A stretch of 64,000 nucleotides of DNA from assembly GCA_010909165.1 (NCBI GenBank), contig MU008168.1, positions 1,364,001 to 1,428,000 on the forward strand, given 5' to 3'. Source of the DNA: Anthoceros angustus. Taxonomy: Eukaryota; Streptophyta; Anthocerotopsida; Anthocerotales; Anthocerotaceae. This document shows, one piece after another, positions 10,041 through 19,923 of this stretch (position 1 is its first letter; each line of letters begins with the position of its first letter). The notes beneath the pieces are model-generated. The model was not told where the DNA came from. It did not search any database and saw only the letters and a program-made list of their open reading frames with translations. The translations under genes and the position numbers were made by a program.

Positions 10041-12345
10041 AGGCAGGTATTGGAGATAAAAGGATGCTTTGATTGCAGAACACAGGTGGACAAAAGCTGG
10101 ATTTGAAGCTAGCTAGCCTACAGCTATATACATGTCGCTACTACAAGTGATTGCTGCAGACAGTTGTTGAATGCATGTTCCGACCAATGTTGCTTCAAGC
10201 TGCAGGATTGCAGGCTGCAGCCAAGGACGTAACAGTGAGGACTCAACATCCCTAGCACAAAACGAACACTGTCATTTTTAGCCTAATCTCGCTTAATGCC
10301 CGCAGTCGAATTGCAGCCAAGGATCCAGGCAGTGAAGACTCCCTTTTAAATTTATTGGGGCAGGCGGAAGCCACCTCCATGCCGGAGGCGTTCCTCGCAA
10401 ATCGAGAGCCGCAATCCTTTGATCCCCACCTCCTGCATAAAGTAAACTTCGTCGTCCCCGCCACGACGATGAGGTCATGGCGATCCGCAGGCGTGAACTC
10501 CAATAGGTCGAAAATCGGACGCGGGCCAGACCGCCAGAAGTGACTGACCATGGGAACGGGCATGGCGGCCACCACCGTCCAGGCGATGCGCTCCAAGTCC
10601 AGCTCCCAAATCTCCATATGATTATACGGAACTGTGTCATGGGTCCGCGTGCCTTCGGCTAAGACAGCAGCCGGCCCCGCACGTTGACGGGCCCATTGCA
10701 GTCAATCAAACAGAAGCGGGAGGCGTTGCCACAGCCAACCAGCTCCAGCTGGCCTGCTCCAGGTCGTAGGCCAGCAGCTTGCACCCTGTGGTAAGGCAGT
10801 AGAGCACGCTGCCCACAAACACGGCCCCTGGGACTCGTTGAACCTGCCTGCCTCTTGGTCGGGCATGGGCGAGGCGGAGGTCGACACACTCCATGTCCCG
10901 AGCATGGAATCGAAGACGCCGGTGTGGATGGGGCCGTTGACGAACGGGAAGCCCCACCACTGCACATCCACAACCACCAGCTTGAAGGAGCCAGCCTCCG
11001 TGTCCGCCCACATCCCCTGCACGTGATTGATCCGCAGTAACTGTGGAGCTCCGGTAGGGTGGTCCAGGAGCCCGTCACCGCTGCCCAGGTGCAGGATGCG
11101 GAAGCCCAAGCCCTGCGCCGGGCACCTGGTGGACACCACCAGGCCCCGTCCGGCGATACGTCCGGGATTTTCACCGACCTGGCTCGAGAGCCTCGCAGCC
11201 ATGGCGGGAGCTGAGCTTGTGCCATCGGTTAGACGACCGGTCGTAGACCCAAGAGGCGATGCCGGACCCGCGTACGAAGCCTACCACCAGCAACATCCGG
11301 TCCCGCTCTCCCTCTCGCGATTCCACCCGCTCCTGGAACAAGTGCCGCGATGACACCGCCTCATTCCACTCTCTGCACACCGCTCGCGACCGGACCAGGC
11401 TCGGCACCGACAGCCGAGCCAGGATCTTTGTCACCATCTCTAGAGGGAGCTGGTTGCATGGATCCTCCTCCTCCTCCTCCTCCTCCATCTCTTGAGGTAG
11501 GTCGTTGCATGGATCCTCCTCCATCTGTTGAGGTAACTCGTTGCCTGAATCCTCCTCCTCCTCCTCCATCCGAGACCCTAGCATTGCTGGAACGTGCGGT
11601 GACGACATGTCCAAGCTCCCAGCTGCAGCCACAGTGAGCGCGGGTCGACCACCTCGAGACAGAACAAAGCACAAAGGGGATAAACACAACAAATCACCAG
11701 GGACAATAGACTAAACCGTCAGGGTACACAATTTATCCTCCTTCTTCAGCTTCATTTAGTTTTATCTTCGGTAGGGTTTACCACACGTTTGGGTTCCTTA
11801 GGATTTACCTTATGATACATTTAGTACACTAGGTAGGTAGTAGATTCGATCCTTGTACTGCATACCTCGGTTGATTATTACTTAGATGCAGGTTAAACCT
11901 TGTTGATCAAGAACTCTCTGAGTGAAGATTAAATTAATAAAGATTAAATCGATAAATCATATAACTATTGCTAAAAATATTTTAAATATTAAATATTGTT
12001 ATTTAAATTTAGATTATGAACATGATAGTGATCTATATCAAAAGTGAAAATTTAGAATTTCAATAATATTCCTGAAAATTAAATTACTTGTTTACCGAAA
12101 CCGAAAGAGTAGCGAGTCAAAATGAATCTTTTTGAGATAAACGAAATTGCTGATTTAAAAATTACATCAGTTTTTCAAGAATTCTTTTGAATTTTATTTT
12201 ATTCTTCTTTTGAGTTGTGTTTTGTTTTAATTGGCTGACAAACAAGGTGATCAATGAGCAAACATGATCCAGGACGGGTCTAGTAGCGTATCTAGAAAAG
12301 CATAAAGTATTGACTTTTTTGGCTTGTCATGAATCTGAAAACTGA
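10041..12345 (-). repeat. Right arm of the large inverted repeat
   Basis: This is the reverse-complement partner of 6640-9118. The outer end holds TTTTTTGGCTTGTCATGAATC (about 12322-12341). A second, tandem copy of that outer segment follows at about 12348-12410 (TCTAGAAAAGTATAAAGTAT and onward), so the right arm end has been duplicated once more. Arm identity varies and small indels are frequent, which argues against an assembly artefact. Confidence 0.85.
10252..11584 (-). pseudogene. F-box protein gene copy 2, frameshifted, facing copy 1
   Basis: This copy has the same plan as copy 1: an acidic N-terminal part starting at MLGSRMEEEE, an F-box (QLPLEMVTKILARL then SLVRSRAVCREWNEAV, about 11360-11440), and kelch-like blocks (SSNRWHKL, MEIWELDLERIAWTV). 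Its frame breaks are at different places from those of copy 1. One is a single-base loss right after WHKL (about 11205), and others lie near 10750-10830 and 10620. Independent damage means the two copies decayed separately after duplication. A GGAGGAGGAGGAGGA-type run near 11465-11490 lengthens the acidic stretch. It is unlikely to make a full-length product. Confidence 0.8.
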
Positions 12346-13011
12346 TACATCTCTAGAAAAGTATAAAGTATAGACTTTTTTGGCTTGTCATAAATCTGAA
12401 AACTTATACATTTATTTGAAATAAAATCTGGAAACAAATTTATACAAATATGTTACTATAAAATATGGGAACTGTAAGATGTTTCTAGGTTCTTCACAAC
12501 CAATGCAAAATACGATGAACTACCTAATATTACCACATTTTTTACAACATGCCTAGAGAATGTGTTCATATGAAATAGCCACATGGGACGTGAGGCCTTA
12601 TCAAGGGCTTGCCTTTTGGTTTAACACTACTGCTTAAATTTGCTCACCTTGAGCACTGGTACTAATTATACAGCAGGGCATGTAGCCGCACTCACATATT
12701 GTCCAAAGAGATTGGAAGAGGCATGAGCACAAGTATTTAGTGGACACCAACCAAGCTGCGTCAAATCCATGAATTGATCTAATTGAGGCATTTTCTCGTC
12801 TACTAGTTTTCAATTTAAGAGACCTCATCAGACAAATGAGGCAGAAGGGCCTGCTTTTTGGTTTAACAATGTTGCTTGCCTTCTCAATGCCTGGAGAATT
12901 GGTGCCTTCCACAAATAAAGAAGGTGTCTCAGTTGATGATGACGCGAAGGATACCTTCCCTTGGGGGCTGGATCAAGTATAACATGGGCATGATGTGGGG
13001 ATTGAAATTGT
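11585..13011. other. AT-rich flank with short direct repeats
   Basis: The left part is the arm of the inverted repeat plus its extra tandem copy (to 12410). From 12600 to 12930 there are short related segments: GGCTTGCCTTTTGGTTTAAC at 12606 resembles 12846, and TTGCCTTCTCAATGCCTGGA (about 12874) recurs at about 30307 just beyond the right end of the transposon described below. No gene is recognised. Confidence 0.5.
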
Positions 13012-13207
13012 ATGGACGACCCAGGTGACCTTATGCCTGAGTTTTTGACTCAGCCCTCTGTTTTCCCCGACTCTTGTCCAGCTATGTATGCTCCATCCCT
13101 GGCCTCTTCACCTCAAGCAGCACCTATCTCTATTGTTCCTGCTCGAGAGGGAGAAGATGAACAGGCCATTGTTGATCCTTATGAAAACAGAGAAGACTTT
13201 CGTGCTC
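13012..13207 (+). pseudogene. 5-prime part of an unknown ORF, split by the 17-kb element
   Basis: An ATG at 13012 opens a frame beginning MDDPGDLMPEF and containing a Pro/Ser-rich stretch. It reaches GCTC (13204-13207), where the inverted-repeat element starts. The right flank (30246-30304) continues in the same frame to a TGA when one GCTC is kept (196 + 59 nt = 255 nt, 84 codons plus stop). The product is not recognised and may itself be an exon of a larger gene or an older repeat. Only the frame continuity is seen; that it was a gene is inferred. Confidence 0.45.
13204..13207 (+). repeat. Candidate target-site duplication, left (GCTC)
   Basis: GCTC directly precedes the left terminal inverted repeat. 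The same four bases directly follow the right one (30242-30245). Confidence 0.5.
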
Positions 13208-13240
13208 AACACCATAATATTTGAAGCGGCTGAATATACA
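13208..13240 (+). repeat. Left terminal inverted repeat (33 bp)
   Basis: Exact reverse complement of 30209-30241. It contains GAAGCGGCTGAATATACA at its inner end. Confidence 0.75.
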
Positions 13241-13833
13241 AACCCTCTTCCGCAAATCAGAAACCCTCATGTTCAAATCTTGACAGTACCTATAATGCAT
13301 GATTAAGCATGATTTGATTCTAAGGGATGGGTGTTATGTCATCTCAATGCAATTTCACGCATTAGTTAAATCGCCTCTAGTTATGGTGGTTGCCTTGAAA
13401 TAGGCGTTTTGGACGTAAGCCGTTAAAGGCTTTTGAAGGTGAAGAAGGCATGCAGCGCCACCGTACAAATCATTACATAAAACTTTCAACCCATGAACAG
13501 AAAGCGTACCTACTGCACGTCAAAACAAGGGACTCACAGGCCTTGCCCGGAACGCTATCCATGACTACTTCTACGGTCTTGCGCATGATGAGGTCTTCAA
13601 AGTTGTCGTTCTCCTCCATGATATTTCACAGTCCGAGGAGCCACCTCCACAACCGATGGCTTGTGCATTTTGGAGGCCACATCGTGTCCAATGTTTGCTG
13701 CCCAACGTCAAGGATCTCTGATCGGCGCTTTCTCTGGAAGACCCCAAAGAAACAACTTGAGCTTGTGACAAACCTTTTCCGACAATGTCACTTCTTTAGC
13801 CAGGCGGGTTGGACCACGGCGGTGAGGCTCGTG

Positions 13834-14700
13834 GGTCAACTCCTCATCGGCGTCCGGCAAAACTTCATATCCATGGATCCTCGATGTATGAACTCTGCGT
13901 TGTCCACATCCACGGCAATGCAATTCGACCGCATAGGAGCGACCATCGTTGTCGATCCACTTCACACGTCTAAAATCCAATCTCCCTCCTTCGAGAAGTT
14001 TTGATGATTCTCATCATCGGGCCCAATGGCCTCGACGCACACACCACCAGCTTATCGAGGGATGTATAGCGGCTTCTTCCACGATGTCATGCCCAATGAT
14101 TGCGTCCGTTGTTGAAGGAACCACGGACATTATTGGGGAGCATGGAAATTTTGGCCAACACATGCGATGTTAAGCCCCACCAAGCGTAATGTATTCCACG
14201 ATCGTAGCCCCTAGATTGCATATTAGTCTTGTCCCATACAAATGACACCAACCTCCCCGACCACTTCGCATTGCCTCCCTCACGTGTGGTGCTCCTCCAC
14301 ACCGTGCATGACTATCATCCGTATCTCATCGCAACTTGTCATATCATGGAAAGCATGGAAAACCGTACTCACTGCAAATCATAGTGACATCATGTTTTCC
14401 CTTGTTAAATCCTCGGGGCACATCCATGACCATCAATGTGTATTTCGAATCCATGAAGCCCCTCATGTCAACGATATCCCTTGCCATAACACGGTACTTC
14501 ACAATATTCTCTGTTCGGGCTGAAAGATTGCAGGCCTTCTTCCATGTCCATGTCCGCCATAGCCCTCTGCTCCTCCTCCAAGCCTTTCCAAGTGTGCACT
14601 TCAAGCACAAAAGCTTGAAAAGCGTCTAGTAGTTTCTTCAGGTCATCCACATCCTTTACTTGCTGTAAACGACAAAAGATTATGTCAATATAACGGACGG
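13834..14700 (-). other. N4/N6 DNA methyltransferase-like region (motifs IV and I)
   Basis: On minus, YTLMVMDVPRGFNKGKHD (14442-14389) has the place and shape of motif IV, the catalytic DPPY-type loop, here read as DVPR. About 430 nt later, DWILDV, a TGA, then SGSTTMVAPMRSNCIAVDVD (13982-13902) closely resembles motif I, the AdoMet-binding DxFxGSGTT...A...GxxxIGVDxD pattern. The order IV then I is that of beta-class amino-methyltransferases. The TGA at 13962-13964 sits where a small residue such as Cys would be, one base change away. Coding breaks between the motifs show decay. The alternative is chance resemblance; the second block is too close to the family pattern for that to be likely, but the target base cannot be told. 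Confidence 0.55.
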
Positions 14701-14752
14701 ACATTCACTGGAAGGACATTCACAGGACAAAGGCATATACTGGAAGGGCAAT

Positions 14753-14784
14753 GACTGGGGCGCCGGCATGCCGGCGCCCCAGTC
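14753..14784. repeat. Perfect 32-bp GC-rich palindrome
   Basis: The segment 14753-14784 is identical to its own reverse complement, centred on GGCGCCGGCATGCCGGCGCC-type sequence. A 24-bp relative lies at 14933-14956 with the same core. The core recurs with small changes at 26650-26960 in the other half of the element. Confidence 0.85.
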
Positions 14785-14932
14785 GTCGCCATTCTAGAGA
14801 CCTTCTCGAATGGGAGGCGTTGGCGGGGCGCCGGCATGCCATTAAGTCCTCAAGTCTATCACGGACTTGGAGGCTGCTGGACGGCGCCGGCTGCGCGCAT
14901 GCCCTCCCCATTCGGCAGTGCGAAGGAGCACA

Positions 14933-14956
14933 CGGGCGCCGGCATGCCGGCGCCCG
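14933..14956. repeat. Perfect 24-bp GC-rich palindrome
   Basis: Its core is the same as that of 14753-14784 (CGCCGGCATGCCGGCG). It forms part of a locally GC-rich block (14750-15050) in otherwise moderate-GC DNA. Confidence 0.8.
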
Positions 14957-17593
14957 GTCAACTCCGTTCCATGGCGGGGGCGGGGCGCGGCCGCGTCGGC
15001 TCTCAAGGAAAGCAACCGAGTGGCGCGGCATGCGGCGCCCTCTCAGAATGGAGGATAAAGGACACCTACCTTTCCCTCAAACGCGCTTTGAAATCTTGCG
15101 ATGACCTCGTCCGTAGAGTGTTGAGGATATTCTTGCGGACTTGGTCGAATGAGTCACACCCCAAGTGTTTGGCCATCGCCACAGATCACATGAAACTTCT
15201 TCCTCGGTGATTTCCTTCGCCATCCCATTGAGGTCCGAAGCCCGTCAAAACCTTCTCTGTTGCACTTATCAACATTTGTTGCCCACTTTCCCAGTGGGAT
15301 GCCTTGAAAACTCCTCCAAGGCTTGCCTTGCATCTCTTTAGGCTTCAACAATGCGCCATCCCCTTGGTCATCGGTGACTTTCGTTTGCCCTTGCTCTTCT
15401 TGCTTGTACTGCTGCAACATGTTTACTTTGTTCGCAACTCCATGGACTCCCACTTGCTGAATATCTTGTCCACATTCGCCCACACTTTGCCTTCCAACCG
15501 AGATGCATAGAATGTGGGTCCTGTTGTCTACCTTGTTACATTTATCTTTCGTCCTCGCCTTGGTCGATCGGTCAAGCACCTTGTACAAGTTGAATTTCCG
15601 GTTCATGGTCATGTTGACACCATCCCTCTTCGCGATTTGCAGCTCGTCTCTCAAATACCTCACACCTCAATAAAATTCATCTTCCGCCTCTTGTCGGACA
15701 TGGTGTTGTGGTCGGTGGCTAAGACTCTCATTTCCGGAATAGTCGACCACAATACACATGAGCCTCAATCCTTTGGAGGCTTGCCTTCCCAGTGATATGT
15801 CCGAGTCTTTGCATAGCATATGTATGGTTTCCTCAAGCACTCCCATCACATATTTTTAGCCACGAACGCCAATCCAGACTTGATATCATTGCATTACGCG
15901 GATCAATCATGCAAAGCGAGGCAAGACTCCTTCCTCGATTCTCCCTTTGAAATCACCACAGCTAGGTAGTTCGTCCAAGCCTCGTCCACTTTTCGGATCC
16001 GGGCATGAGTCGGAAAGCGGTCTCAAGTATTCCAGCTTAACGAGCGGTTTAACCACTTTCTTCCCATATGCGGCTTCTCTAACGGTCTTCAAATAATCCT
16101 CATCCAACGGCGCCTCAACCTTTCTTCATCGATCGACACATGAAGTGTAGGAATATCTTGGATGGCGGATGGCTTGCCCATCATTGTGCCTTTCTTCCTC
16201 CCCATGGTATGCTGGTTCCCCATACCTTTCACATCACATCTGCGGTAGGTGCTTTCCGCTTAGTGTAACATCCGAGGATACTCGGGCACCACCGTAATAA
16301 CTGGGGGGCGCATGCCCATCTGGCACCGCTTCGCTTCGGGTGCATGCCCACCTGCCCCTTCCTCCCGGCCGCATCTGTTCCCACTCCCGGTCACTTGGTT
16401 GGCTCCGGTTCCAGCGTCTCCATATGTCGGGTGCCGCTTTCCCATGAAGGCACATCAGGCGCGGCATGCGGCGTTCTCGCCGCGCGCCGCGCCAAACACT
16501 TGAGGGTGCAACACGCGCACTCGCGCCTCATCCGCCCCTCCTCTCCCTCCTCGTCTGCATCCCGGCGTATGTCGCTGCAGAGCTGCCGGAGGTTCGGCGC
16601 AAAGTCCATGATGATATCCGCCTCCTTGCATCTTCCCCGCCGGACCCGTCCGCATCCATTGTCCAGAGTACATCGGTATAGGGCCATCTTCCTCGTCGGA
16701 AGGGCCCACTCGCTCATCAACATGAGGAGGTCGGTCCTCAATTGCGAACTCGGCGTGCACTTGTTCTTGGAAGACATCTCCCTCCATGATTAATCGGACT
16801 GTGATGACCCCACAGGCATCTCAGTCTTCACGGCGCAAACAATAGTGTTGAAATGTCGGATATCGGGATGGGGAGGAAGGTGCAGTGAATTTGAAGGCCT
16901 AAGTGGCCCGACACCGGTTTCAGCTTTCTCGAAATTGCATTGCCAGCTCCTTTGGTTCACATTTCTTGGCTTGAAAGCCATCTATCACGAAGAGGAACAC
17001 CTTGTAATCATCGGGGTGTGCGGCAAATTATCAACGCCATAGGGTCTTGATGTGCGAGCACTTGCACCTCCGGATGCAATGTGTCCATCTCCAAACTTGC
17101 CCACAATACCCATCCGGCTCTTGTGATTAAAGCCCCGGGTAGCTGTAACCCACAACTTCAACAAGGGTGTCCATATTGCCCCATCTTCCGTGGCTCACTT
17201 GCAGGTTAGAAACCATTCTTTGTCCAATGCAGCTTTCCTCAACTTTGGCTTGTGTGTCTCCAGATAGTCTCCTCATACGTGTATGGCGATGGATTGGGCT
17301 CGGGTGCTCTTCTTTTGCTCGAGACATTCCACTCTTCTCCTCTGTTCCTCCATGCGCTTTGGTGCTGCTGTCTTTGCTGAATTCGAGACCCGACCTTAGA
17401 ACACCACCTGCGAGTTAAAAAGCACGGAAAAGATGGATTCGATTCACACCAACATGCCTGAAAACGCTCACCGGCAATGGAGATTCGCAACGATCTCCTG
17501 TCGGCGCCTTGATTTCCGCGCCTTCTTGCCTTCACCACAATCCGGGGTTGTCGGCAGCTTCCGGCAGTCTTTCTTGCGCCGTCCACTCGCCAT

Positions 17594-18150
17594 AATCACC
17601 TGCAATCGGTGACACACACAGTGTGAGTTGGAGCAAAAAGCTAGCGATTGCCACAATACCTTGATTTCGTCGCGATGGCGCCTCTAGCCCTCTGCGTCGC
17701 GCCCGCTCGCCCGAGATGGGATTAGCGCCGAATTGGGCGAGTTGCGCCCAAGGTGCCGCGCGATGGTGTGCTTCCGTGGATTACGCCGCGCCGACCTCCG
17801 TGAGCACTCCGTCGAGCTTCACCAAGAAGCGCGGATGTGGCTCCTCTCGGTTATACCCTTTTTAGAAGCGGACATCCGTAAGAAACCCTAATGTGGTGGT
17901 AGTGAAATATAGACCATCGCCAATATTTAAACCCCAATACCTGTCTTATTTATACCGGATATGACACTATCTCGATCATTACCTTTGTTATATCACAATA
18001 AATGCAATCTATTTTCACTGGATATCCTCGCCGCCACCGAACCATCGATGCAATGGCGGTGGCGTTCTGGTGGTATCTGGGTAGCATGTCTTATGCCCTC
18101 TTAATTGAATAGCGCGCCGTGTTGGCGGCAATAAGAGGGAGGTTTGGTGG
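17594..18150. promoter_or_regulatory. Presumed divergent promoter region of the transposon
   Basis: This lies between the ATG of the minus-strand gene (17593) and the first protein-like plus-strand frame (18151). No element such as a TATA box can be assigned with confidence. The divergent-promoter role is inferred only from gene orientation. Confidence 0.3.
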
Positions 18151-18970
18151 TTGAAGACCCATCCGGTATGTTCCAAGCTTGATGTTCGTTTGCTTTGCCG
18201 ATCGTCTAAGTCGGGCACCGCCAAGATCTTGCATTCTATCCATGGCTTGGGCGAGGATGAGGTATTCTCTGAAGTCAACACGGTGATCATTTACGCTACG
18301 AATGTGGGAAGTCATTGCACGTCTGTTTGTTCTAACGCTCCGTTGCGGAGGTCCTTGTTCATGGAGTCCGTGGGTGCAACAAGGTCCTTCTCATTCATGC
18401 GAGAAGAAGAAGGTCTTGGAAGGGACGGGGAAGGAACTCATGTGCACCATCGCTTGGCGCTCCTAACTCAAGCCCGGCACAATCCCTACTAGAAGGTCAT
18501 TTCTTTGATACCCACTCCATGCCTTTGCGAAGACCAAATGTCACAATGGGGATCCTATGTATGGTTCACATTTTCTTGTTTGACTTGAATAGCAAGGTGT
18601 CACAAACGTAGAAATGGTCTTAAGCGTACTTTGTTCCATGGGATGAAACCGATGGTCTTCCTTTGCGAGCTAGGAGAACACACGCGATCGCACCCAAATG
18701 TAGGAATACAGTGTTGCCACCTACTCCCGGAACTTGAATAGGTGTGTGGGTGTGGGTGGAAGCCAGTCGGAGGGAGAAAGGCGGTCGTCGTACAAATCCG
18801 GCCTCCCAAGGGGTGATCGGATCTTTGTTTGCGGGGCAATCACGAACACCGGTATGGTGGGCGACCGGTTCATTCCGTTGTTGATGTGCTGCATACACCT
18901 CAGAGGAAACGAAATGGTGTCTCTTATCAGCCGAAGCCGATGAGTCAGACAATGCAGGCGGAGATATTAA
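18151..18970 (+). pseudogene. 5-prime part of decayed plus-strand transposon gene
   Basis: A 113-codon frame (18151-18492) and a later one (18734-18943) are protein-like but separated by stops. The reading continues toward the Copia insertion at 18971 and may resume at 25701 beyond it. No family is recognised in this part. It is placed with the DUF7869-like region downstream because both lie on + within the same element, with only the Copia element and GC-rich DNA between them. Confidence 0.35.
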
Positions 18971-19156
18971 TGTTCTTAGAGAACTTGGACAGCGAGAGCT
19001 GAAAGTCTCAAACAAAACTGATTGAATTAATTAAATAAAACAATGTCTCAAGTGTCTTAATACTACAAACCTAAATCAATAGTCACATGAGTATTGGGTA
19101 TATATCACTATGCCTAAATAACCCTAAGGAGTGCAAAGTTAATCCATATCGTAACA
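18971..19156 (-). repeat. 3-prime LTR of the Copia element
   Basis: The LTR is 186 bp. On minus it starts TGTTACGATATGG and ends TCTAAGAACA. It differs from the 25508-25700 copy by a few substitutions and small indels. Confidence 0.85.
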
Positions 19157-19165
19157 CTCCCTCTT
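19157..19165 (-). promoter_or_regulatory. Polypurine tract of the Copia element
   Basis: AAGAGGGAG lies directly upstream of the 3-prime LTR on minus, in the expected position for plus-strand priming. Confidence 0.7.
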
Positions 19166-19923
19166 AAGCTTCACGAGCTTAGAGTCGTGCGGTCACATGG
19201 TCAGGAATTCATTACGCGCCACCAGCTGAACTCGAGCACAAACGTGCCGGAACTCATAAGATGGCGTGCAATTCCTCTTCACAAGCATCCTGGCAATCAT
19301 CCTGCTTCGCTTGCTTTGCACTCACACAATCTCTGTTGTGGATCGCCATGTCGCAAAGTACTGGCCAGAGCTATCTGCAAGCCGAAGCAGAGAAGCCAAA
19401 AGCTGGTAAAGCAGTCAGACAGAGGACGCCATCGCCGCCAGTTCGGAGAAGCTCCAAGCTCAATACGAGACCGCGCCTGTCAGCTGGGACGAAAGCTGTC
19501 TCATCGGACAGACCATGTCGCTTAGAGGGTACACAATCAGCATGGAAGTGAAACTGCGCTGGGGAAAAACGACTGACTCTACTGGACAACCCCCTTTGAC
19601 GGACGAGGAGGTGAAAGGGGAGATGGACTTGGTTGGACAGCTGCGAGAAGCAGCAGCGCTGTTGAAACAGATAAAAGAGGCAGAAGAGATTGCGGTCGAC
19701 TGCAGCAGGGCGATTAAATCAGCGTAAGGCTTCATCCGCCTGTTGTGACCTTGAATTGTTATTCTCCCACTCATGCTCAGTAAATCAGGAGGCTAACAGC
19801 TGCATGATGTGATCCTTGCAGGAGATAGGAATCCGGCAGTACAGGAGGCTGTTGACGGTGTAATCAAAACATAACCTCGCCATCAGGGAGCACAGGCTCC
19901 CACCCCCATACCCACCAGATAAG
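19166..19923. other. Long stretch between pol stop and polypurine tract
   Basis: About 760 bp of element DNA lies beyond the RNase H stop, which is long for a Copia element. A plus-strand frame (19515-19727, antisense to the element) encodes a Glu/Lys-rich piece containing QLREAAALLKQIKEAEEI, likely alpha-helical. A minus frame (19460-19774) overlaps it. Neither is recognised. It may be captured or untranslated sequence. Confidence 0.4.

Larger units (their letters stand above)
13690..17593 (-). pseudogene. Decayed transposon gene ending in a methyltransferase-like domain
   Basis: A start ATG at 17593 opens a very basic N-terminus (MASGRRKKDCRKL, then KKARKSRRRQ), which could act as a nuclear localisation signal. 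Protein-like segments follow on the same strand in shifting frames: around 17127-17327; PLRPSNSLHLPPHPDIRHFN at 16790-16981; 15907-16107 (LKTVREAAYGKKVVKPLVKL); 15667-15849 leading with one stop into 15154-15663; then the methyltransferase-like region from 14700 down. Many stops and frameshifts occur, and some could be introns that I cannot place. The middle segments match no family I recognise. Coding on this strand rests on runs of plausible protein, and the methyltransferase assignment rests on the C-terminal motifs. Confidence 0.5.

Noticed and set aside
19897-19913. Purine-rich tract (minus) just after the Copia pol stop as the polypurine tract
   Set aside because: The true LTR starts about 740 bp further on, directly after AAGAGGGAG, which is the correct position.
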